Positions 13,701 through 25,746 of a DNA stretch of 64,000 bases are shown in pieces. Position 1 is the stretch's first letter; the number at the start of each line of letters is the position of its first letter. This stretch comes from Bostrychus sinensis. Lineage: Eukaryota > Chordata > Actinopteri > Gobiiformes > Eleotridae. The position numbers and the translations under genes were made by a program. Under the pieces are notes generated by a model. That model ran no database searches and was not told where the DNA came from. It worked only from the letters and a program-made list of their open reading frames with translations. The DNA lies in the NCBI GenBank assembly GCA_020698575.1, contig CM036256.1, forward strand, positions 16,259,908 to 16,323,907. The letters are read 5' to 3'.

Positions 13701-16700
13701 TGGTATCTGCTTTGCCTCAAAGATTTATTTCCCAACATGCAGCATTACTCTGGCCTTGTCCATGTTTATTGATTATGCGGCTGTCAAGTAAAGACATGCA
13801 GCTCCTATTGTGCTCACACCCTGGAGGTGATAATATAACATGCTTATCTCCATTTAGAAAGCATTTTATTTCCCTCTGCTTCTCTCCACAGTCGATGCTG
13901 TTGTCGGTGCACATCAAGCGCGAGGGGGAGTCTCCTGTGGTCTCTCCGCTGTCTTCTGAAGACGCACATCACTCCGACAGATACCAGGTCATATACTCCA
14001 TCCAAAGCTTGTACTGTACCCAGTTGTAAATAAGTTGGGACACTGTGTAAAATGTAAATAACAGGAGAATGTAATGCAGATCTCATAAAAACATATTTTG
14101 TCCACAATAGAGCTTAAAAAAAGGGTAATAGTTCATTTTGAATTTGATGGCAGCAACACAGGGGCAACAAAACGCTGGAAAGGCAGGTGGAAAGAACAGT
14201 AAGGTTAAGGTAAGGTCAACATTTTAGTAAGATGGTTGGTATAAAAGGAGCATTTTATTATCAATATTAGATGTATGAGATGCTTGTGATCTTCAGACCC
14301 ACCAGCGCCACAGCGTTAAAACTAATTCTGTACACTGCATGTCCTGCTTTGTCTTTTTACATTGCCCCTCATTTTACCAAGTCATTTTCTAAAATATTGC
14401 TAATTAATCAAATTAATTACCTATGTTGTTTATGTTGTATTGTGTTCACACAGTGCCCCAACTTATTCGTATTTGGGTTTGTTGCATCTACACTAAAACT
14501 AAGATAGACTTTGTATGTTTGCTGAGTTTATAGTGATGATTAAAGTGTGGGACTACAGTATATTGTTAACTTGACCAAATGGCCAATTTCCTGAAGCTGG
14601 ACTGCTTTTATCTCTTATATTCATCAAAGTTTGTTGGACTAATTCTTCTAGCTATGATATATCACTGGGTTAAGTGGGTATCTCCCCTTCCATCATAAAA
14701 TTAGAACTATTAAGTCCATGCAGACATTACATCCGTACGTTTGGGATGACACAGCTCATAAAAGCCTTAGAGCAATAAAGTACATTTTCTCATTAAGTGA
14801 AACTGCTGAAATCACCTTATATTTTACAAATGATAAAGTCAGTGGTCACTCTTTTTGCCACCTAAAAATGAAGCATAAATGCCAACATGCACCTTTAATC
14901 TCTTTGACAGTCTGTCTTAGGGCTTTTTATTTTCTCTGTATACCTCTTCAAATTTTTTCAAAACTCTTAATTCTCTCTGGTTGATGATGGGATATGAGAT
15001 TAAGACCTGTATTGTAGCGATGTCAGTGACAGGACACTATCTGTGCTTTAGTAAGCTCTTTCAATGAGACATACATTTGAATCTTTGTGAATAATGTTAA
15101 ATATAATGTCCATTCTCGCTATATTTATTTTTTCCCTGTATTATTGTATGTCTTTATGTAGGATTGTAGACTATATACAATTGAAGGAAAAAACTCTACC
15201 AAAAATTAGGCAACCCATGATAATAACAATCTTTATGTCCTGTACTTCTTAGTATTCACTTCTTAGTATTTTTGTGCAATAAAAATACATACTTTTATAG
15301 TTCATAAATGTGCAGAACTTGTGAATGAGATGAGAGGAAGCTACTAAAACGCGATGCTTCCACCTAGTGGCTAAAACGTAAAAATGTGACGTTTTTACAT
15401 TTCCGGCTGCCGTACAGTCACATGACCAAAACAAGCCAATATGGCGTACTTTGTAAGAGCTTTTTGCCGACACGGGCGCCACTTTCAATCCTTTTCCATC
15501 CATATATAATTCAAATACCGTCCGTATTTGCAGTTATGCCACATATCTGTAGGAACATTAGTTTAGTTTGGGGCAGTGAGTTTGATCGCCTGTAAATGCG
15601 GCTGTGAGTGAAAGCTGACGGTCATGGAGGAGGTGCAGGAGAAAAGAGAAGTAGGTTTAATTGTTTGTACTGCTCCTATCTGCACTCACGCCCATCTACA
15701 ATCCACTGTAATCTCATCCCGAGAAGTTATTTTGGCCCCTGTAACCACCGTATAACTATAATTTATTATCCAATGCTTATTTCCTGTTTCTCCTTTGCTT
15801 CTTTTGCAGACATTTTTACGGGTTCGGGCAAACAGACAAACGAGATTGAATGGTATGTATACGCAGCATTTTATAACAGCCTTCATGATTTTAATATTTT
15901 AGTGGAACCAAATAAACATGTAGCTTTTTAAATAGTTTTTCCTTAATATTAATTACTGCTCACAAGCTCAGTGTTAGCCATGAAATGAAAGGCACTAATA
16001 GCTGGGCTGTTAACGCTTTTTCTTAAACATTCTTCCACTACACTGATGGCACGGGTATCCCCAGGGGTACTCAAAAAGATCAAGAGGGTACACGAAATAA
16101 TTTTAAAAACATGATTTGCAGACAGCCTAATTACATTTTGTGTATGTTTCTGTGCCTTCTAACACAAAAATAAACCCTGTAGTGTTCAGGGAATTATTAT
16201 TATTATTATTATTATTATGTTTGGTAATGTGTTTCTGTATTCTGTTGGCTAAATGTTTGGTAGATTTCTTTTTGTTTGTTTTGTTTTTTAAATTAGCTGG
16301 TGTTGCTCAGAAAAAAAATATGATAACATTCATTAATTAATAATTCTATTTGGTGAGAATTAATTCACTGTAAGAGATTTTATTTGATGTGTGCTGTGCT
16401 TAACTGCACAGGAGTAGGGGGTACATGGGTCAAATGTCTGAAGGGGGTACTACGGGGCCACTGCACTGTTCCCACAGTTTGGGAACCACTGCACTACATA
16501 GTTTTGCAGTATGCAGCTTTTTGATCATGATCAATACTGTTTAAAAAGGCAAACATTTTGGTGTGTGTTGGCTGGTGTACCTCCGTTACATGCTCTGAAA
16601 ACACTAATTCTTCTTGGTTGTTATTTAATAGGATTTTGTGCTATAACTTGTCAGTGAATGTATGCTACTTTAAACAATACATATGCATTTTTTGTAATTA

Positions 16701-19700
16701 TGACATCTGGGAAAGTTTTTTTTTGCAATATCAACATTACACAGTCTGCAGTTTATTTCATGTTTGCTAAGCTAACAACTTTGAACAACTAAACCAGCTA
16801 TTTAAGCCCTGTTCTCACTTGTACTCCAGAGAATGTGAATTCAGGTGAATTATTGCCAGATTTTATTTTGACCTGTGCATTCACACACACACAAGCAATA
16901 TGTCTAGAGATGATAGTAGAACCTGCTGTAATCACAGTTAATATCCTAATATTGAGTGTATGCATCACTAATTTCCCACTCTGGAAGGATCACATGCTGT
17001 ACCTCTTGCTCCAGGATCCCCAGAAACAAACTCAGTGTACTGATGTGTGGAAGGGGCATTAGTTTAAACTTACTTCCCCCTCTATTACTGTATCTCTGCC
17101 CTCATGAGGAGCCAGGAATCATTCTCCTGTGGGATATATTTGTCAAGGGGGGAGGAAGATTCCTGCTGGACCTAATTAGCTGCCTTTCCCTTTATTTAAA
17201 AATGCTCACCTCGATTAGCGTCACAATAGTACTGGCTATTCATTTTAGCCATCTCGGTCTCACTGCCTCCATCTTCCTTTCTTGCATTTCTTCATGTCCC
17301 TTTTGGCCGCAGTGCTTTCACGGCCAGCTAAAAATTAATGTTCCCTTGTGCCATTTGCAGTTAGGAAAAAACGACAGAGACTCAGGGTGCAATGACGGCT
17401 GTTCTGGTCTGTTAAATTTCTAATTAAATGTGTGCGTGGACGGGGTGGGGGCGTGTGATGGGAAGGACAACGGAAGAGGGAGAGACATGGCATCATTCTT
17501 TGAACACATTCTCAATTGACTTTGCTGTTTGGTTGAAAAACATTGTAATATTAAAGTTAATTTATCTTTTTTGTGTGTTAGCCCGTATAGGCAAAATGAA
17601 GAGGAGGAAGCCGGAGGATGGGGGCCAGGTATGTCCGCTGTGCAGTGCCCCATTGGCTGGGAGCGAGGAGGAAATGAGTAGACATGTGGAACAATGCCTT
17701 ATTCAGGTAGTACTTTCTGGGCCTGGACCCTACCTACTGCCAGTCGGACAGCTCATGAGTCCCCCTTCTTGTAGATACTGACCAATCAGCTCATGACTTT
17801 CTCTAGTTTCCTGACCAATCACATCTGTACAACTGTGCAGATAAAAGACTTTTGCACCTAAACTTAAACAATGCATCAACATCATATGGGCAGTATGTGA
17901 AATGACTTCTCTATATCACTCAAAGTTATCCTTATACAAGTATTCTCTTGCAGACACTTTAGCAGTTTATCCCAAATGATGTGGATGCATCTTTCTTTCT
18001 GGCATGTGGCTCTCAATGAATTCTGATCATTAAAACTAATAATCATTATTTCTTTCCTATTTCCTTTCTTCTTCCTAGTATTAGACACATCTAATCTGCA
18101 CAATGAGAGAAGAACTGAAATGTGATTTTTGTAATTTACCAACAGTTCATTTACTGAACATATTAGTTCATATATTGAGATGATATATTTGTCTGTTAAT
18201 TAACTGTTTTGTTGTTGTTTTTTTCTCTCAGCGTGAGGGTGCATTAGATGACGACTCTGTTGACATGGATGGTGAAAATGGGCGAGGATTTGAAGAGTAT
18301 GAGTGGGCAGGACAGAAAAGGATCAGAGCTACTGCATTGCTGGAAGGAGGTTTCAGAGGTACAAAAATCTATTGTAATCTTTATTATCTAAGTGACACTG
18401 AAGTTTGTAGTAGTTCTCTGAGATCGCCATAAAAATCAACCAGTTTTTCAATCTGTTTCTTCTTTTGTTTCTGTGTACCCATCTATCACTGCTGCTGTCC
18501 ACTGAGAGCAGTGTTAGGTCTGTTATATAGCTTCTGAATCTGACCAGGGAGCCATAATGGTGCCAGTGGTCTGGTGGCAGTGAGGGGCAGCCCAGGTCAG
18601 CCCAGCTCAGCTTTGGCTCGTCCCTCCTCAACCCTCTTAGCACTGGGAAGGAAAACACATTTAGCTGGGCAATTGACCTAGTGGTCACCACTCTGTGCTT
18701 GTATGTGTGCCCAGAAATGCAATTATGGAACTGGATGGGGGAGTTGGTCACTTGGGAGCAAAACCACGTCTCTGACACAGCACAGTCCACCCTAGGAAAC
18801 TGTGTCTCTGTCTGCCTTAGTTCACAGCATCTTCAATGCAGTTCTTTTCTTGCAAGTGTACACATATATTTTATTTAACTGCATTTTTTAAAATATTAAT
18901 TAAATAAATTTCTTGTCAAAATCTTGACCCTTTAATGCAGATATTTTGAGCAAGTTTTGGTAGTCATTGTCAGGGGTAGTATGACTTTTTAACTACCAAT
19001 TGAACTCTTGAAGGCACTATTAATAAAACTTAAAAGTATGCAAATTTTCTAAGATTTTTTTTTACTTTCATTGCTCCTTCCTCAGGCTATAGATTCTTTC
19101 TTTTGGTTAAACACATTGTTATAGAGAGTCCTGCTGGGCCACACCTGACTCCCTTCTTCCATCCCTCAGCCTGAGACAGAGAGGAGACAGGCCAGATCAA
19201 TGCTGAAATCTCAGCTAAAGCTAACACTAGTACTTGGGGTGGGAGGTGGTTTTCCCACCTGTCCATATCTCTTAGCGTTGTTAAACGAGCAGACACAGGA
19301 CCCTTCTGCTGTGCACTAATGGGGCACCTTGTGATGTGACACAGATAACTGAGGTGGCCTAGGGAGACCAACATGAAACACACACTCGGGGTCCAAAGCT
19401 GCACACACACTCTCTCTGGGCTCAGAAGGTGGATTTGGTCTTGAAAGCTCTTGGTATTTCTAACAGATGCGGTTGAATCCGGTAGGCTTTGGAAAGTCAG
19501 CGAGTGGCTAGACAGATAGAGATGTTGCAGGGGGTCTCCTCAGCTGGTGAGATGAAGAGAGGGCCTATCCTTCTGTGAAGTGCCACCATCCGTCTCTCCC
19601 TTTGAGAGCACAAGGAAGAAAGGCAAGGGGAACAAGCCTCTTTAAGGGCCAGGGGAGAGAGGAGGGGCCAGGCAGGGAAAAATCGAACAAGATCACTTTA

Positions 19701-22566
19701 TGATTCAACTCTGTATGAGGACACTTCCCTGTGTCTCGCACCAGCTTAGCCAGGTTGAAAGAACGTAATAACACAGACACAGGCTGCTTTATCTCCAAGG
19801 CAGAGCATCTGTCTGCCTGTTCAGTCTGGTCAGGTGTAACTTGATTTTGAGCCAAACTTCAACGGAGCTTGGAACTTTTTACTAATAGATAAAAATGAGG
19901 GCGACAAGAAAAATGCATTTTTTTTTACTTAAGTTAGTTAATTATTTGGGGCATATTTTCTTAAAATACAAAAAAAAACAAACATTTTTGCAACAAAAAC
20001 TCAATTCTGTTCAAACAAAATTGTATAGAAAAGACAAATTAAAAGTTCAATAGAATGAATATAAGCCACAGACAGACTGGTCGACAAATCCATAGGCTTG
20101 ATATCCAGCTGACTTTCGAGACAGTGGAGCATAAGAAGGGGATTATTGCAGGTTGAGATGGCCCAGGGGGGATTGAGAGGAGCAGAAAGAGGAGAAATCT
20201 TTTGCTTTGTAAACAGACTTCAAACATGGCCGTCTCATGCCTTTGTGCCTGTGTACCTTTCCTCATCTCCCTCTCTCTATCTGACCTGTAAATGGCACAG
20301 AGATAGTGCGGTGACCTTTGACACCCTCGTCTTCTTTTTTTAAGTGAGCCTGATAATTGCTATGGTAACAGGATGTCGCCAAGGTCGGTCGATTGGTTGA
20401 TCGTGGCTGTCAGTTTCTTTTGCGAATGTAGTGATGTTGCCCACAGCTTCAGATCTGAACTGGTAGCTTTGCGATGAACATGTGTACAGTATGCAGATGA
20501 GGTGCAATCAAGTGCCACTGCTCTTTCACGAGTCCGAAAGTGTTAGATAAATACAGAACCAAAATGTCACTACATAAGTGGATGTGGGTGTCTATTGATT
20601 CCTAGGTCCTACTACTTACCATATAGAATGGGGGAGTCGCTCAAGTTACAGGCAAGTCATAGGGGATAAACTTAAAGAAGCAGAAATATAGGTAGATTGT
20701 ATCAAAAATATATATTAAATTAATAAAAAACAATTATAAAGTTAAAGACCCTGGACTATAGCGGAAGAATGGTAGAGCAGGGGTGGAAGGGTGGGGGGAT
20801 TGCATAATGTGAGTGAAAGGCACTTGGAGTGGGTCTGACCTTTCCCTGGCCAGATTAGATTGGCCTGCCAAGACTGCTTAGAGGAACAGATAGAGGCTCT
20901 TGCAGGACACACACACACAACTCATAGCAAACAGGCTACACATATACAGGGTGCAACCAAAACTTGTTCAACATGGCCATATACAAATTCTACCATTAGA
21001 AATCTATTTTAAAAGCTAAGACATGTGGCTGTAAATGTCTCCCAAAATAAAAAGGCAATTAAGTAGTTATTGCTCATTAGCTTCTGTTATTTTAGTGTTA
21101 TTTTAGTAGATGTATTAGTTTCACAAATTAGGTAAAATATGACAATGAAGAAAGATAAAAAAGGAAGAAAGGTAAAGTTTAACCTTATACAGTCCCAGAG
21201 GTGGAAGAAGCACTGAAAATCTGAACTCAAGTAAAAGTAATAGTACTTCTAAGTTACATTGTGATTAATCGTGATTAATCATAGCCCAAAAGTGTGATTC
21301 ATTTGATACATTTTTTAATTGATTGATTGACAGCACTAATAAAAAACAATAACTACTACTACTCCAAACCTGGTTCAAACCCAGGACCTGATTCCAAGAC
21401 AAGACCAACTTTGCTACTAAGGTCAAAAAAATACTTCTACTCGTTTAGAGACTTGTTTAGAAAATATACTTTAAAAATGTTCTCAAGTTAATTACTTGAT
21501 TGAAAGTATCTAGTTACTCTTCACCTCTGTATAATCAGGAGATTTTATGTCTAGCTGCATTAACGTACCGTGTGCTCCTGAAAGTCTACAATACCCTGAA
21601 AACCTATATCCCCAGTAGCAGATTGGAGCAGGGTTGCTGCTCAATTTACATTGTGCTGTCATTGTTCCCATATGTTCTCCTCAGCTGTCGAGACCATATA
21701 AAACTTAAAAGGTCCTTTTTATTTGATCACTAAAAACCATGGGCCTGTTGTAAAAGGGCTTTGCATAGGTGCTGCGTTTTATCACTTACTTTCTCCTCTG
21801 CAAGTCATTTTGTAATATTTTTCCCTGTGTAAGAGTGAAATTACGGAGTTACATGGAGGGAGAACTTAGCAGCGACAGATGTTTTAAATCCAAGAAACGG
21901 CTGATTCCTTCTACATAGAAAAATTTAAATATCATGAAAAAATAAATTTGTTTCAGTAGTTCAAAGTAAAACTCATCGTATGGAATCAGTCCACACAGAG
22001 TAACATATTTCAAGGTTTTGTTTATTTTATTTTAAGTGACGTGAATAACAGAGATTATCTCTTCAACCTGGCATGGGTTAGTGGAGAAGATTTATTAGGC
22101 AGCAAGTGAACATTTTGTTCTCGAAGTTGGTTGGTTAGAAGAAGAAAAAATGGGCAAGCATAAACATTTGAGCGCATTTGGCAATGGCCAAGCTGTGATG
22201 TAGTCAACACAAAAACAGTAACGTTTTATTTATTTATAATCTAATTCATTCATGTAGGTCTATAGTGCAACGAGACACTGTAGTACACCTACTGTTAAAG
22301 GAAGTTGAAGACTCACGCACACACTTGGACAGAGTGTTAAAGAAGATGGCTGTCAGCTGTGGCGGGCTGCTATGTGGTCCCACTCACACTAGTCCAGTCG
22401 AGAGCTTGTAGAAATTGGGATAGGTGTAAATAAGATGGCTGTCAGGGTCTGTCAAGAGCAGACACACACTCATTCACCTTTAAGTGTCACGCATGCTCAC
22501 ACATAGCCCGCTAGCATTGGGTTGTTGGAAAGATGTGGTTTAAGTGACAAGAAGACAGACTGGCTT

Positions 22567-22651
<85 letters not shown>

Positions 22652-25600
22652 TTAAGGAGTGGGAGACAGGGCCTAAGTGACAGAAGGACAGACGGTTTCA
22701 AACAAACACTGAGGAGACGCCTCTAAGTGACGGACACACACAGCCAGGCAGCTCGGTGGCTAAGTGGAGCTGAAGGGAGCAGTCAGGCCGCGGCAGGGGT
22801 TTGTCTGAGCGTTCATCACTGGGTTTATAGAAGTGCCACTCACACACACTCACATATAGTGTGTGCTATGCCACCGGGAGATTGATGGGTAAAATGTCAG
22901 TCTTAATCAGTTCGGCACAAGTCTGAATTCTGTCTCTTCCCAAAGCTTGTCCTCACCAGCCATTATTGGAAAAACTAAATTGTGAAAAAGTTGTAGTGTT
23001 AGTATTAGGTAAAATAGTGCCCCTGAAAACTGTTTCTCGAACAATCTCTTCTCATTGTCATCACATCATAAGCATGTGCTGTAAAAGTATTATTTTTTAT
23101 CTGTGCATGTAAAAACAGGCCAAACATGTAAGACTCGAATAGGTGTTGACACCAGTGTGACAAATAAAAGTTAGGCTAACACATTCTGATGCATTGCTGA
23201 TAATGTTATGATTCTCAAATATGCCCAAGGAATTATAACAAAACCAAGTCAAATCAAATCAACATTGCAGCAGTGGCTTGTTGTGTTTTACTTACAGTTG
23301 AGTTGTGTTATTAGAAGTTAGTCATTCTTCTTTGCTTTTGGCTTTTTCTTTTTTGGAACCCCACAATAAATTCTCCTCCCCCTAGTGTGCATTTTTCTTA
23401 TTAAATGTAGATGTAAATATATCTTGCTCTGTCCTTTACTTTTCAGTCTAACAAAGATTATCAGGTCTCATTTGAAACTAAAAATATTGTCTGTAATATC
23501 CACAGGAACAGGTTTTGCCACATGTAGTATCAAGGAGAGCGGCGCAGACAGTGACGCTGACCTAGACGTGGACGGCGACGACACTTTGGAATATGGCAAG
23601 GCTCAGTACACTGAAGCTGATATCATTCCCTGCTCTGGGGCTGGAGAGGACCAAGGAGAGGCCAGGGAACGGGAGGCACTACGGGGCGCTGTACTCAAGT
23701 ATGAATCCTCCTTAGTATAATGGTAAATGTTTTACTGTGTATTATTAATATCTCTATGTTTTTGTATTGCAGTGGTGGGATGCCTTCTAACAGAATAACA
23801 CCAGAGTTCTCTAAATGGGCCAGTGATGGTAAGTTTTTAGTCATCAAATCGTTTTACTTTGATGTATCAAGTATGATTCCTCCCACTAATACCAGAATTT
23901 TCTTGTGTTAAGAAATGCCATCGACAAGCAACGGGGAAAGCAGCAAGACAGACGCCAGTACCCCCTCTTCCTCCTCCTCTGTCTCCAGTGTCCCACGAAC
24001 TTGTAAAAACAGCGAGATTGAAAAGTAGGTTACACTGACATTTGACACACACCTCATGATTGATACTGATATTTTCTTACTTGTGGGACATTTGGTAGTG
24101 GGTTATAAACTTAAGTTGGACAAGTGAATTAGATTTTGTTGGTTGTATGCGCATGTGATGGGAAAGACTCTTTTCTGGTATTGATTTTTTTGCAGTTACT
24201 CAGTGAAAAACCACCTTAGAATCCTTAATGAATCTAGTGATGCAAGAAGATAATGGACATGTAAAGGGGCTACCAATAGTACTGCTTTGAGAATTTTATA
24301 TTAGATATTAAATAAAATTAATTCACATTTTATAACCTGCAAACATTTTCTGGAACAGAGCCAGTATTTAGTATTTAAAGTTATAAAAGCTCTTACACTT
24401 TCTCAGTTGAACAATAAATGAACAGTAAGGAAGTGATGTTATATTTTTTCCATGTATGACATCACAAAGTTGCGAGATCCAAGTCCTTCACCTGTTTGAC
24501 ACACGCATTTGCACCTTGTCCTAGCCATTATTCCCCCCTCTGTCTCAAAGGCTTGCACTCTGAAATTTCCTCATTTCCATCTCCTCATCCATATTCTGTC
24601 ACAAGTAAACAATCTAACACACACACAAGCCAGGCCTCCTGCATGGGTAATAGAGGTCAGCTCATTGCAACAGAGTAGTGCTGGCTGGCAAGCAAGGCGC
24701 AGAGAAAAGGGGATTTGGTTGATTGGTTGCTTCTGCATGTCTGGCATATTCTCTTGTCCTTTTGCCCCATGCAGACAAGCACCCCCAGACTGAGCCAGGG
24801 TCACTCGCCTTTCATCTCAGTCTTTATTTCTTTAAGTGTTTTTCTTTGTCCTGTTAAAGTGCTGATTTATTTTTTGGTTTCAACCCTGCCATCTTAAGTT
24901 AATATGAAATGTTTCATTATAAATAAAGGCAACTTTTTTATCATGTACTATGTGCTGTATATCTAGGTGATAGGAGATAGGTGAAGAAAATCCAGACATA
25001 AGCCAGGATACTCATTATGCTGGTCCCAAGCCCAGATAAATGGAGAGGGTTGTGTCAGGAAGGGCATCTGGTTTAAAATCTATACCAATTTAATAACCAA
25101 ATCACTGCACATTAGAAGGCCAATGATTTGCTATGGTGACTCCAGAAAGGAAAAATCGTAAAGGAAAGAAGAAAATAGAAATTATATTTGGTTTCTAGGA
25201 CTGAAAAAAGATTGTATGATGCTGATGTTTTTAAATAAGCATATTCAAATACTTTAGGTTGTTGACGTCATGATAAATATACATTTTATAGATATAAAAT
25301 GTTACTTTTTGTTGCCTAAATATAAAGTTGAGGTTTTACTGAGCATCTTAAGCAAAGCATGCCTTAATTTAGACATCCATTTAAAGGGGCCCAACTAGAT
25401 GGAGAATGATTGCAGTGGAACAAGCAGTCAGCTGGCTGGCTAGAACAATTCCCTGCCTCACTCTTCTCTGCTCACTATAAATGCATGCATTTGTAGAGCT
25501 TCTGTGCCCCTCCGTCCCCAAATGAAAATGAGATTTGTCTCCTTTGGTTACATTGATACATTGTGCGTGTGTGTGGCTTTGCACATGGCAGCGTTAGTGA

Positions 25601-25708
25601 AATCTCTGCCTCTCTTCCTCTGCCTCTGATCCCAGATGGGTAATGATCTGGTCGCCTCCCGGGGCATCCTCGTTCCCCTGCTCATTCCCCTGCAAGATAA
25701 ATGAGCTT

Positions 25709-25746
<38 letters not shown>

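Larger units (their letters stand above)
9870..13891 (+). other. rnf220 intron (4.0 kb)
   Basis: It includes a SINE fragment (10335), a possible hAT-like remnant near 10640-10870, a GC-richer stretch with many CpGs at 11040-11310, a tRNA-like SINE head (11660), an AAGTAAAAGTA-type element (12330-12659) and a hAT with a nested RTE-like copy (12991-13601). The stretch 11930-12260 has no repeat character and a mixed motif-rich sequence, so it is a candidate conserved noncoding block; this is a guess from appearance. Confidence 0.7.
15853..17581 (+). other. rnf220 intron (1.7 kb)
   Basis: It holds a hAT-like element (16036-16499) with an ATT microsatellite. The stretch 17060-17430 has no repeat motifs and contains TTTAAAAATGCTCACCTCGA, TAATTAGC and homeodomain-type TAATTA cores. 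It is a plausible conserved noncoding block, but conservation cannot be seen from one sequence. Confidence 0.65.
18359..23505 (+). other. rnf220 intron (5.1 kb, the largest)
   Basis: It contains a hAT-like MITE (21196-21529) and a CA microsatellite set in a degenerate minisatellite (22270-22870). The stretch 18470-20640 shows no recognisable repeats and a mixed, relatively GC-rich composition with no splice-flanked reading frame; it may hold regulatory elements. No extra exon was found. Confidence 0.7.

Noticed and set aside
16956..17423. 155-codon open frame on the plus strand
   Set aside because: Lies in an rnf220 intron with no homology and no splice support. More likely noncoding sequence, listed as a possible regulatory block.
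18353..18790. 145-codon open frame on the minus strand just after an rnf220 exon
   Set aside because: Antisense to the intron, no recognisable domain, and begins and ends without splice or start support.
22544..22726. Thr-His repeat open frame
   Set aside because: It is the (CA)n microsatellite translated; not a gene.
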